Positions 1 through 6,808 of a stretch of 14,472 bases of DNA are shown here, piece by piece. Below the pieces are notes generated by a model. The model had not been told where the DNA came from and ran no database searches. It saw only the letters and a program-made list of their open reading frames with translations. Position 1 is the stretch's first letter; every line of letters begins with the position of its first letter. This DNA comes from Treponema sp. (lineage in GTDB: Bacteria > Spirochaetota > Spirochaetia > Treponematales > Breznakiellaceae). The position numbers and the translations under genes were made by a program. The DNA lies in NCBI GenBank assembly GCA_031278025.1, contig JAITLF010000002.1:1-14472 (forward strand), in the 5' to 3' direction.

Positions 1-8
1 CACATTAT

Positions 9-81
9 GGACAGACTACCTTAAAACAGGCATTTTGCGCACCGTTTTGGTACAAAACGGGAGCAAATGCAAGGTCTGTCC
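9..81. repeat. Large imperfect palindrome (long hairpin)
   Basis: Three nested pairs of arms make up this element. Positions 9-15 plus 19-22 pair with 71-81, with a three-base bulge. Positions 30-38 pair with 63-70, with one bulged T. The tip, 42-49 (CCGTTTTG), pairs perfectly with 53-60 around a GTA loop. About 27 base pairs form over 73 nt. No T-run follows on either strand inside the window, so it is not a classical terminator. It lies upstream of the ptsI promoter and could be a mobile palindromic repeat, an operator region, or the end of a transcript from outside the window. Confidence 0.7.
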
Positions 82-108
82 GCAAAGTAACCGACTTTGT
101 GGACAGAC
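74..108. repeat. 15-bp-arm inverted repeat sharing an arm with the upstream palindrome
   Basis: The arms 74-88 and 94-108 are complementary at 14 of 15 positions around a five-base loop (AACCG). The left arm starts with GTCTGTCC, the same bases (74-81) that close the larger palindrome at 9-81, so the two structures cannot form together. GGACAGAC occurs directly at 9-16, 101-108 and 146-153, and inverted at 74-81, which suggests a repeated unit. Function unknown. Confidence 0.7.
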
Positions 109-116
109 ACTAATTA

Positions 117-137
117 CCCGGTTGTTGGACAACAGGG
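117..137. repeat. Small inverted repeat upstream of ptsI
   Basis: GTTGT (121-125) and ACAAC (129-133) form a stem around TGG. It is extended by CCC (117-119) with GGG (135-137) past one mismatch. The GGG can alternatively pair with CCC at 141-143. It forms part of the dense set of inverted repeats in 1-160 and has no assigned role. Confidence 0.4.
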
Positions 138-180
138 ATACCCCGGGACAGACGGATCAGCATTATGAGGCAACGCCCCA

Positions 181-209
181 TTGATATACTTCGCCAAGAT
201 GCATAAAAT
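181..209 (+). promoter_or_regulatory. Sigma70-type promoter of ptsI-ptsH-cutC
   Basis: TTGATA (181-186, five of six to the -35 consensus) and TAAAAT (204-209, five of six to the -10 consensus) are separated by exactly 17 bp. Transcription would start near 216 and give a leader of about 35 nt before the GTG at 251. A GGAGGTGG ribosome-binding stretch (240-247) lies just before that GTG. Confidence 0.75.
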
Positions 210-250
210 CAAAGCAAAAGGTATAACATCAAGAGAAACGGAGGTGGCGG

Positions 251-1876
251 GTGAACGTTTATTCAGGAAAGGGCATGTTTCCGGGTATTGCCTTCGGTAT
301 CGCATGGCTGTTCAAACGGCAGGAATTATCAATCGATGAAAGCCCCTCCGTTTCCCCGAAGGACGAATGGGATCTCTTCGAGGCGGCAAAAAAACGGACC
401 GATGAGGAACTGGAAGCCATCTACGAAAAAACAAAGGCCGAAATAGGCGAAGAAGACGCCAACATCATCGATGTCCAGCGCATGATCCTGGAGGACGGAG
501 ATTTTCTTGAGGCTGTAGAGGATCTCATCGAAAACGAATCTTTTCGGGCGGCCCACGCCGTCACCAGTGCGGGAAAGCGGTTCGCCGATTTCTTTGCCGG
601 CCTTGAGGACCCCTACATGAAGGCCCGGTCGGCGGATATGGCCGACGTATCCCGCCGTATCGTGGAACTCCTGCTGGACAGGCGGGAATCTTTCGTACTC
701 CATGAACCTTCGGTGATAGTGGCGGAGGACCTTTCTCCCAGCGAAACCCTCCAGCTTGACAAGAAACTGATCCGGGCCTTTGTCACCCGGCGGGGTTCCA
801 CCAATTCCCACACCGCCATCCTGGCCAGAACCTTCAAGATTCCCTCCCTGGTGCAGGCGGAGATTCCCCTCGACGATGACATGAACGGTAGGGCCATGGC
901 CGTGGACGGCCATGAGGGGGCCGTCTATCTGGAACCCGATGAAGAAACCTTCAAGCGTCTCGAAGCGCGGCAGCGCCGGGACGAGGAGGAACGCCGGGAA
1001 CTGGAACGGATGCGGGGGCTTCCCACCGTCACCAGGGACGGCCGGAAGCTGGAACTCTTCGTGAATATCGGCGGCGTGGAGGATATGGAGGCGGCCCTGA
1101 ACGAGGATGCCGAAGGCATCGGCCTCTTCCGCAGCGAATTTCTCTACCTGGGCCGGGAGGCTCCTCCCGGCGAGGAGGAGCAGTTCAACGCCTACCGCAG
1201 AGTGGCGGAAGGGATGGGCGGAAAGAAGGTAGTGATCCGTACCATGGACATAGGCGCCGACAAGCAGGCGGCCTGGCTGGGCCTTGAGGAAGAGGCAAAC
1301 CCCGCCCTGGGCTGCCGGGCCATACGGATCTGCTTTGACCGGCCGGACCTGTTCAGGACCCAGCTCAGGGCCATCTACCGCGCCTCCGCGTACGGCAAGA
1401 TCGCCGTCATGTTCCCCATGATAACCTCGCTGTGGGAACTTCAGCAGTGCAGGAAGACCGCCGAAGCGGTTCGGCGGGAACTTTCGGATGAAGGCGTAAG
1501 GACCGGCGATGTGGAACTGGGGATCATGATCGAAACCCCGGCGGCGGCCCTCTGCGCCGCCGAACTTGCCCGGGAGGCGGATTTCTTCAGCGTCGGTACC
1601 AACGATCTTACCCAGTACACCCTGGCCATCGACCGCCAGAACGAAAAACTGGACCGCTTCATGGATACCCGCCACCCCGCCCTCCTGCGCCTCCTCAGGA
1701 TGATCGTGGAGGACGCTCACAAAGCGGGAATATGGGTGGGAATCTGCGGGGAACTGGCCGCCGATCCGGAGATGACCGGAAGGCTGATTGAAATGGGTTA
1801 CGACGAATTGTCCGTCTCGCCGGCATTCGTCCTTAAAACAAGGAAACGAATCCGGGAAATGAATAGCAAGGCATAG
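251..1876 (+). CDS. ptsI: PTS enzyme I (phosphoenolpyruvate-protein phosphotransferase)
   Basis: Cytoplasmic enzyme that takes phosphate from PEP onto a histidine and passes it to HPr, the first step of the phosphotransferase system. The N-terminal HPr-binding/phosphohistidine half carries the swivelling-domain motif GSTNSHTAILAR with active His187 (His189 in E. coli). The C-terminal PEP-binding barrel shows GLFRSEFLY with Arg294, VIRTMDIGADK with Arg330, MIETPAA, SVGTNDLTQY and CGELAADP with catalytic Cys499. The protein has 541 residues against about 575 in E. coli. Most of the difference is at the C-terminus, which stops about 30 residues earlier after the conserved DELSVSP. The GTG start is chosen because GGAGGTGG lies directly before it. 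Stop and ptsH ribosome-binding site overlap, so the two are an operon, with ptsI first, the reverse of the E. coli order. Confidence 0.96.
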   Translation: MNVYSGKGMFPGIAFGIAWLFKRQELSIDESPSVSPKDEWDLFEAAKKRTDEELEAIYEKTKAEIGEEDANIIDVQRMILEDGDFLEAVEDLIENESFRAAHAVTSAGKRFADFFAGLEDPYMKARSADMADVSRRIVELLLDRRESFVLHEPSVIVAEDLSPSETLQLDKKLIRAFVTRRGSTNSHTAILARTFKIPSLVQAEIPLDDDMNGRAMAVDGHEGAVYLEPDEETFKRLEARQRRDEEERRELERMRGLPTVTRDGRKLELFVNIGGVEDMEAALNEDAEGIGLFRSEFLYLGREAPPGEEEQFNAYRRVAEGMGGKKVVIRTMDIGADKQAAWLGLEEEANPALGCRAIRICFDRPDLFRTQLRAIYRASAYGKIAVMFPMITSLWELQQCRKTAEAVRRELSDEGVRTGDVELGIMIETPAAALCAAELAREADFFSVGTNDLTQYTLAIDRQNEKLDRFMDTRHPALLRLLRMIVEDAHKAGIWVGICGELAADPEMTGRLIEMGYDELSVSPAFVLKTRKRIREMNSKA

Positions 1877-1885
1877 GAGAAAAAT

Positions 1886-2143
1886 ATGCGGGAAATCAAA
1901 TATGTACTGAAAGACAAGCTTGGGCTCCACGGCCGTCCTGCCGCTCAGCTGGTGAAGGGGGCCGCCAAATTCAAATGCGATGCGCAGATTGGATCTCCGG
2001 CAAAGATGGTCAACGCAAAGCGGATCATCGGCGTCATGGCCCTGACATTGAAGCAGGGGGAGGAGTGTACCATGACCTTTGACGGGGAAGACGAGGAAGC
2101 GGCCGCCGTCTTCTGTAAAGCCTTCCTGGAAGAAAATTTATGA
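1886..2143 (+). CDS. ptsH: Phosphocarrier protein HPr
   Basis: Small cytoplasmic phosphocarrier of 85 residues, the usual family length. It accepts phosphate from enzyme I on His15 in the motif LGLHGRPAA, with the conserved Arg17, and donates it to the IIA proteins. The regulatory serine region is altered: the family's VNAKS-I-G pattern here reads VNAKRIIGV, with Arg46 (codon CGG) where Ser46 of Gram-positive HPr is phosphorylated by HPr kinase. Energy transfer should be intact, but HPr(Ser-P)-type catabolite control cannot use this residue. AGGAGA (1875-1880) overlaps the ptsI stop and sits six bases before the ATG. It is co-transcribed with ptsI and probably serves the Man-family permease encoded at 7479-9956. 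Confidence 0.95.
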   Translation: MREIKYVLKDKLGLHGRPAAQLVKGAAKFKCDAQIGSPAKMVNAKRIIGVMALTLKQGEECTMTFDGEDEEAAAVFCKAFLEENL

Positions 2144-2156
2144 GATATTTACCGCC

Positions 2157-2846
2157 ATGGGTACCATAACCGTTGAAGTGTGCTGCGGCGCCGTGGCGGA
2201 GGCGTACTGTGCCAGGGACGCCGGGGCGGACCGGGTGGAATTCAACTCGGCCCTCTCCCTGGGAGGTATAAGCCCCAGCATCGGTGCGGTAAGGCTGGTA
2301 AAGCAGGCGGGAATACGCAGCATGGTGATGATCCGGCCCCGGGACGGGGACTTCTGCTATGGTGAAGCCGAATTCGAGACCATGAAGGCCGACGCCCTGG
2401 CCCTTAGGGAAACGGGAGTAGCGGGGGCGGTCTTTGGCATTCTCACCCCTGGCCGCGCCGTGGACAGGGAACGCTGCCGGGAACTCATGGAAATCCTCGG
2501 CGGCATGGAGACGGTATTTCACCGGGCCTTTGACGAAACGGCGGACTGGCGGGATGCCCTGGACAACCTCATCGATCTCGGCATTACCCGCGTTCTTACC
2601 GGGGGAATGGAGCCCCGGGCCGCTGACGGCGTCTCCGTCATACGGGAGATGATTCGCCGGGCGGCGGGACGCATCGAGATACTCTGCGGCGGCGGGGTAC
2701 GGAGGGACAATGTGCGGCGGATCATCGAAGCAACCGGCGGAAACCAGGTGCATTTTTCCATGAGGAAGACCGGAGACCGCTTCTTTACCGAGGCGGAACT
2801 GCGGGACCTGATCGATTATGCCCGCAACGCCGCCGGCCCGGAATAA
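2157..2846 (+). CDS. cutC: CutC family protein (PF03932 TIM barrel)
   Basis: The 229-residue protein matches the CutC family. The N-terminal strand is VTVEVCCG-like (here ITVEVCCGAVAEA), followed by AGADRVEFNSAL, GGISPSIGAV, MIRPRDGDFCY, VFHRAFDE, RVLTGGMEP, GRIEILCGGGVR and the C-terminal VHFSMRK. The family was named for copper homeostasis in E. coli, but that role is disputed and the enzymatic activity is unknown. CutC genes sit beside sugar genes in many bacteria, and here the gene follows ptsH by 13 nt. The ATG at 2157 is chosen because the family starts a few residues before the EVC motif. The frame is open further upstream but would overlap ptsH. GAGAT (2142-2146) is a weak ribosome-binding site, so translation may be coupled to ptsH. 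It ends convergently with the gene ending at 2903. Confidence 0.85.
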   Translation: MGTITVEVCCGAVAEAYCARDAGADRVEFNSALSLGGISPSIGAVRLVKQAGIRSMVMIRPRDGDFCYGEAEFETMKADALALRETGVAGAVFGILTPGRAVDRERCRELMEILGGMETVFHRAFDETADWRDALDNLIDLGITRVLTGGMEPRAADGVSVIREMIRRAAGRIEILCGGGVRRDNVRRIIEATGGNQVHFSMRKTGDRFFTEAELRDLIDYARNAAGPE

Positions 2847-2902
2847 CCGGCCCGTTGTCCGCCGTTCACTTTCAGGGGGCATCCCGGCCTGCACATTCTC
2901 CC

Positions 2903-3730
2903 TCAGCCAAGCACCGATTCAATAGCCTTTGCCGCCCCGTCCTCATCGCAGGAAACGGTCACCGCGGCGGCGGCCTGTTTCAGGACATCCACGCCGTTTC
3001 CCATGGCCACCCCGTAGCCGACCGATTTGATCATCTCCATATCGTTGTAGTTGTCGCCGATGGCCATAATCTGCCCCAGGCCAATGCCGGTTTTTCGGGC
3101 CACGAACCGCAACGCATCCGCCTTGCTGGTACCGCGGGGCATCAGTTCTATATTGTCGATGTCCGAGGAGGTAATGTCCGTTGCCGGGACGCCCGAAAAC
3201 TGCTCATAGGCGATCATCCGTTCCATGGGATTGGCAAAGATGATCGTCATCTTATTGAATTCCTGCCTTCCCTCCCGAACCCAGGCCGCAAGGTCCGCCA
3301 GCGCGGGATTCCAGACGCTCCGGTGCCGCCGGATCATCTCCAAGGTTTCCCTGTCATGCCAGCCCAAACCCTTTTCGTCCAAAGCGCCCTCGGCGCCGTT
3401 GGTCCCGAAGCAGACGGCCTTGAGGCTCCGGCTGAGTTCCAGTAGGGCAAGGGCGGTTTCACCATCAAAGGTACGGGTATAAAGAAGGCTGCGTTCCGGC
3501 ATACCGTAGACCGACGCGCCGTTGTCGGTGATAATAAAGGAAATACCCGGCGTCTCCAGCAGCCCTGGCGGTATGTTGTAGATCTGCCTCCCCGTGCAGG
3601 GGACGATATACTTCCCTGCCCCTATGGCGCAACGGACTGCCCTGAGGGTCCTTTCGCTGAATTGTTTGCTGCTGTTCAGGGCGGTACCATCAAGGTCAAA
3701 AGCAATGAGCCGTATATCCTGCGCCTTCAT
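2903..3730 (-). CDS. Cof-type HAD-IIB sugar phosphatase
   Basis: A 275-residue haloacid dehalogenase-superfamily hydrolase of the Cof/YidA type, expected to dephosphorylate a sugar phosphate or related metabolite in the cytoplasm with Mg2+. The nucleophile motif is FDLDGTAL with Asp12 and Asp14. The Lys motif is TSKADAL with Lys203, and the metal motif GDNYNDMEMI has Asp226 and Asp230, followed by GVAMGNG. The C2-type cap lies between about residues 85 and 190. Its ATG overlaps the stop of the SIS-domain gene in an ATGA (3727-3730), so it is the last gene of the PTS operon. The substrate cannot be read from sequence; context suggests the sugar phosphate made by this operon. Confidence 0.9.
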   Translation of the reverse strand: MKAQDIRLIAFDLDGTALNSSKQFSERTLRAVRCAIGAGKYIVPCTGRQIYNIPPGLLETPGISFIITDNGASVYGMPERSLLYTRTFDGETALALLELSRSLKAVCFGTNGAEGALDEKGLGWHDRETLEMIRRHRSVWNPALADLAAWVREGRQEFNKMTIIFANPMERMIAYEQFSGVPATDITSSDIDNIELMPRGTSKADALRFVARKTGIGLGQIMAIGDNYNDMEMIKSVGYGVAMGNGVDVLKQAAAAVTVSCDEDGAAKAIESVLG

Positions 3731-4461
3731 ACCCCCACCACTTTCACGCCAGAATACGTTTCCACGAGGCGGGCGTTGTGGGAAGCGGCATCGCCGTCCG
3801 CGTTGGAACTGCGGAACAGGGGAGCTTCCACGCCCCGCCGCGCCAGCTTTTCCACGATCCGCACCGTCAGGGCCTGGGCCAGGGCGATGCCCACCGCGTC
3901 GCTGGTGGCGCCCGTGGGTATCAGGCAGCCCTCCACATAAAAGGCGGCGTCCCCGTATTCCCCCTGGTTGTCCAACACCACGTCGGCCAGTTCAAAAAGC
4001 CGTTTCCCTGAGGAATGACGGGACGCCACCCTCCCTGAATGTTTCAGCGAAGTCAGGGCGATTATCCGGGCGCCCCGCTCCCTGGCACCGATGGCCATCT
4101 CCACGGGTACGCTGTTCCGCCCGGAATTGGATATGATCAGGATCGTATCCCCCGTTCCCACCCGGTAGAGTTCCAGCAGGGCCGGAGCGTAGCCTTCGAG
4201 CTGTTCCAGCAGGGTACTCTTATTGAGCATCTCGTGGAGCATCAGCTCCGGGGGCAGGATGGCCTTCACAAAGGCAAGACCCCCGGCGCGGGTATACAAT
4301 TCTTCCGCTGTCAAATGGGAATGGCCGCTGCCGAAAACAAAAAAATGCTTATTGCCGGTGAAACTTTCCACCACCAAATCCGCCGCCCGGCTGATGTTTT
4401 CATCCTGAGTTTCGGACGCGCTTTTCAGGAATTTGATAAGATATTCAAGAAAATTATTCAT
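3727..4461 (-). CDS. SIS-domain protein, UPF0309/sugar isomerase type
   Basis: A 244-residue single SIS (sugar isomerase) domain protein, a fold that binds phosphosugars. It has the N-terminal helix NNFLEYLIKF, the phosphosugar loop FVFGSGHSH (Gly44-His49), and the second loop IISNSGRNSVPVE (Ser111-Asn116). It resembles the UPF0309 group annotated only as sugar isomerase domain proteins. It is shorter than AgaS (about 384 residues) or MurQ (about 300). SIS proteins isomerise, deaminate or cleave phosphosugars, so it is a candidate for the missing isomerase or deaminase step of this amino-sugar operon. That role is inference. Its start overlaps the preceding ceramidase-like gene by 8 nt and its end overlaps the HAD gene by 4 nt. 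Confidence 0.85.
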   Translation of the reverse strand: MNNFLEYLIKFLKSASETQDENISRAADLVVESFTGNKHFFVFGSGHSHLTAEELYTRAGGLAFVKAILPPELMLHEMLNKSTLLEQLEGYAPALLELYRVGTGDTILIISNSGRNSVPVEMAIGARERGARIIALTSLKHSGRVASRHSSGKRLFELADVVLDNQGEYGDAAFYVEGCLIPTGATSDAVGIALAQALTVRIVEKLARRGVEAPLFRSSNADGDAASHNARLVETYSGVKVVGV

Positions 4462-5779
4462 AATCCAAATGGTAAAGCAAGGAGTATACTAGTTCAATAT
4501 ACCGTTCCCCTTCCCCGGCGGCAAAAGGACTGGAGAGGGCCTCATAATCCAGCGCCTCATAGGCCGCCGTATCCGCCAGGTATCCCTCGAGGGCGTTCAC
4601 ATAACCGAAGATTGCCGCCGGTGTCTCCGCCGGAAAGCGGGACTTCAGCTTCAGGGCCAGCACGGAAAAAAGTTCCAGGGGTACACAGAGGATCTTTCTC
4701 CCGTTGATGGAAAGTACGCCGGTAGGGAAATCAATATCCCCGGCCTGCTGTCCGCCTGCCGCCTTTGCCTTCATCACATTGATGAGGGCCGCCTCCACAA
4801 AGGATTCGGCACTACGGATATCCCCGGCGCCGGCAGAAGAAGCCTTGACCGCGTCCAGCCGCTTTTGGGCGGCGGCCAGCTTCGCCTCCGCGGCGGCGAT
4901 CCCGTCAACAGCGGCCGCTTTCAAATGAAAACGGTGGTACGTCAGTTCCACCCGCTCAAGGGCCTCTGCAGAAGCCGGAAAGGAAACGCCGCCCCCCGCA
5001 TCCGGCGGGGCCGTACCGGATGCCGCCAGTTCCATGATTCGGCCGGCGGTGAGGGCGCCAAAGCGATCGCATTCGGAAAACCCACTTTCCCGGCGGGTAA
5101 AACGGGTACTCACATCCCCGGCGGAACCGTTGACAAAGAACACCATATCATAGACATCCCGGAGCCGGGCGGCAACACAGCCGGGAAAATCGGCGCTTAT
5201 GAGGAGATTTTCACCGTTCAGCACTGTCGGGTGGCAGCTCAGGTTGTAGAGGAGGATTTTTTTCCCGTCGGCCCTGAACCATTCGATGCACCAGAGGTCC
5301 TTGTCATAGGGAAGTTCCGGGGAATGGCGGTTGGTTCCCAGCCCTTCGATCGATCCCCGGATGAAACGGATCTCCGTTTCCACCATGTCGGCCAGGGCTG
5401 CTTTTACCGCTGCGGCGCAGCGTTCCGCCAGCATGGCAAGAAGGGCCTCGTCGGTTTCTCCAAACATGATCCGCAGTTCCTTCTTAAGCCCTGCGGTGGT
5501 GTCGAAGATGCCGCCAAAGGAAGAGTGGGTGTGGACGGCGGTAACCAGCAGCCCATCCTCTTCGACGCCCAGGGGGGCAAGGGCCCGGAGGATGCGATCC
5601 ATGGAAAGGCGGTCCGCGTTGAGGATGTCCAGGGACAGCATAACTATCGGACCGGGGAAGACCAGCGCCCGGACATAGACCTCGTCATGCATCCCCGCGG
5701 CGGGCCGGGACTTATAATACCCCGCCAATACGCAGGATCTGTCGGGGGTAATGGAAACCTGGGCAAATCCGCTCTTCAT
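4454..5779 (-). CDS. Neutral/alkaline ceramidase-fold amidohydrolase, cytoplasmic form
   Basis: A 441-residue protein of the neutral/alkaline non-lysosomal ceramidase family (PF04734), zinc enzymes that hydrolyse N-acyl amides. The zinc and catalytic motifs are present: VHTHSSFGG (His83/His85), NLSCHPTVLN (His183), NGSAGDVS with the likely nucleophile Ser224, VPLELF (Glu369) and EGYLADTAAYEALDYEA (Tyr400), plus GTNRH near 148-152. It is shorter than secreted ceramidases (about 650 residues), apparently lacking their C-terminal domain, and has no signal peptide, so it should act inside the cell. Residues 250-340 are Ala-rich and probably helical. The ATG directly abuts the stop of the oxidoreductase gene. 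In this operon an N-acylated sugar phosphate is a more likely substrate than ceramide (inference). Confidence 0.85.
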   Translation of the reverse strand: MKSGFAQVSITPDRSCVLAGYYKSRPAAGMHDEVYVRALVFPGPIVMLSLDILNADRLSMDRILRALAPLGVEEDGLLVTAVHTHSSFGGIFDTTAGLKKELRIMFGETDEALLAMLAERCAAAVKAALADMVETEIRFIRGSIEGLGTNRHSPELPYDKDLWCIEWFRADGKKILLYNLSCHPTVLNGENLLISADFPGCVAARLRDVYDMVFFVNGSAGDVSTRFTRRESGFSECDRFGALTAGRIMELAASGTAPPDAGGGVSFPASAEALERVELTYHRFHLKAAAVDGIAAAEAKLAAAQKRLDAVKASSAGAGDIRSAESFVEAALINVMKAKAAGGQQAGDIDFPTGVLSINGRKILCVPLELFSVLALKLKSRFPAETPAAIFGYVNALEGYLADTAAYEALDYEALSSPFAAGEGERYIELVYSLLYHLDYE

Positions 5780-6808
5780 CTAATCCCCTGAAGGTTCCCG
5801 TCCCGAAAAACCGTTTTCCCGTCGATAATCATCGGCGGGAAAACGGATCCCCGCGTCCAGCCGTGCCCGGTCAACAAGCCGGGCCGACTGGAGGCCTGCC
5901 TCCAGCGGCGCTTCGCAGAGACTCCGGTCACCGGCGGCGAAGGCTTCCGCAAAATCGAGAATTTCGTAGTAAAGGACATTGGTATTTTTTTGTAGATTGA
6001 AAAATTCCTGCGAATCCCCGATATGCAGGGTAAAGCCCTCCCGCAGATTGCTGCTCGTGGAGGAAGAGTGAATGTACCCCTTTTCTCCCTGAATCTGCAG
6101 AAAATCGGGACTGGCGCTGTCCTTGCAGGCAGCGGCGGTACAGACGACCCCCCCGTATTCCATAACGAGGACCCCTGAGGTGTCTATGCCGTTTTTCCCC
6201 CGGTTGGGAAAATACCGGATCGATCCGGGGAGGCCGAAGAGGCCGGTGACAAAATTGAGGTTGTAATAATTCAGGTCCATCAGCGCGCCCCCCGAAAAGG
6301 CGGGGCTGAACACGTTGGGATCCTCCCCCCGGAGATACGCATCGTAGCGGCTTGAATACTGGGAAAAATTGAGCTGCACCAGGCGTATGGGCCCCAGCAG
6401 GGGAAGTTTCTCCCTGATGAGGCGGTAGTTGGGCAGGTGGGGTACCGTTAGGGCCTCAAAAAGAAAAAGTCCCCGCTCCCGGGCAAGATCGACGATATCC
6501 TGAAACTCCGCCCCGTTTGACATGAAGGGCTTCTCACAGATCACATTCCGGCCCGCCCTGAGGGCATCCCCGGCCCACTGGAAATGGAGGGAATTGGGGG
6601 CCGCTATATAGATAAAATCCACCGAGTCATCGCCCAGAAAGGCATCCCTGGAGGAGAAGGACCGGGGAATTCCCTGCACCGCCGCAAAGGCATCGGCGGT
6701 CTCCTGCTTCCGCGAATAACAGGAAAGTATCTCCACCTTTCCGGTCTGCCGCGCCGCCTCGATAAAACTGACGGCGATAAAATTGGTGCCGACCGTTCCT
6801 ATCTTCAC
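5780..6808 (-). CDS. Gfo/Idh/MocA family oxidoreductase
   Basis: A 342-residue NAD(P)-dependent oxidoreductase. The N-terminal Rossmann fold has KIGTVGTNFIA, with a Gly-x-x-Gly turn that differs from the usual GxGxxG. Next come FIYIAAPNSLH and the signature CEKPF (Glu92, Lys93, Pro94), where the lysine is normally catalytic. The C-terminal half carries GGALMDLNYYNLNFVTGLFG, matching the family GGGALMDLG-Y helix. Members oxidise or epimerise sugars and inositols and often sit in sugar operons; the substrate here is unknown. The start is a GTG overlapping the TGA of the upstream membrane-protein gene in a GTGA. The stop abuts the ATG of the ceramidase-like gene, so translation is probably coupled along this stretch. 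Confidence 0.92.
   Translation of the reverse strand: MKIGTVGTNFIAVSFIEAARQTGKVEILSCYSRKQETADAFAAVQGIPRSFSSRDAFLGDDSVDFIYIAAPNSLHFQWAGDALRAGRNVICEKPFMSNGAEFQDIVDLARERGLFLFEALTVPHLPNYRLIREKLPLLGPIRLVQLNFSQYSSRYDAYLRGEDPNVFSPAFSGGALMDLNYYNLNFVTGLFGLPGSIRYFPNRGKNGIDTSGVLVMEYGGVVCTAAACKDSASPDFLQIQGEKGYIHSSSTSSNLREGFTLHIGDSQEFFNLQKNTNVLYYEILDFAEAFAAGDRSLCEAPLEAGLQSARLVDRARLDAGIRFPADDYRRENGFSGREPSGD

Noticed and set aside
329..1930. A 533-codon open frame antisense to ptsI and into ptsH
   Set aside because: ptsI has unmistakable enzyme I motifs across its length. The antisense frame shows no recognisable domain and is explained by G+C-rich codon bias in the opposite frame.
2079..2156. A longer N-terminus for CutC
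   Set aside because: It would overlap ptsH by 65 nt and add residues without family similarity. The family begins just before the EVC motif encoded after 2157.
2034..2894. A 286-codon open frame antisense to cutC
   Set aside because: It has no family motifs and covers the clear CutC gene and the end of ptsH; it is a G+C-driven shadow.
2826..2902. Terminator between the convergent cutC and HAD genes
   Set aside because: GGCCCGG and CCGGCC around the cutC stop can pair imperfectly, but there is no T-run on either strand, and no other convincing hairpin lies in the gap.
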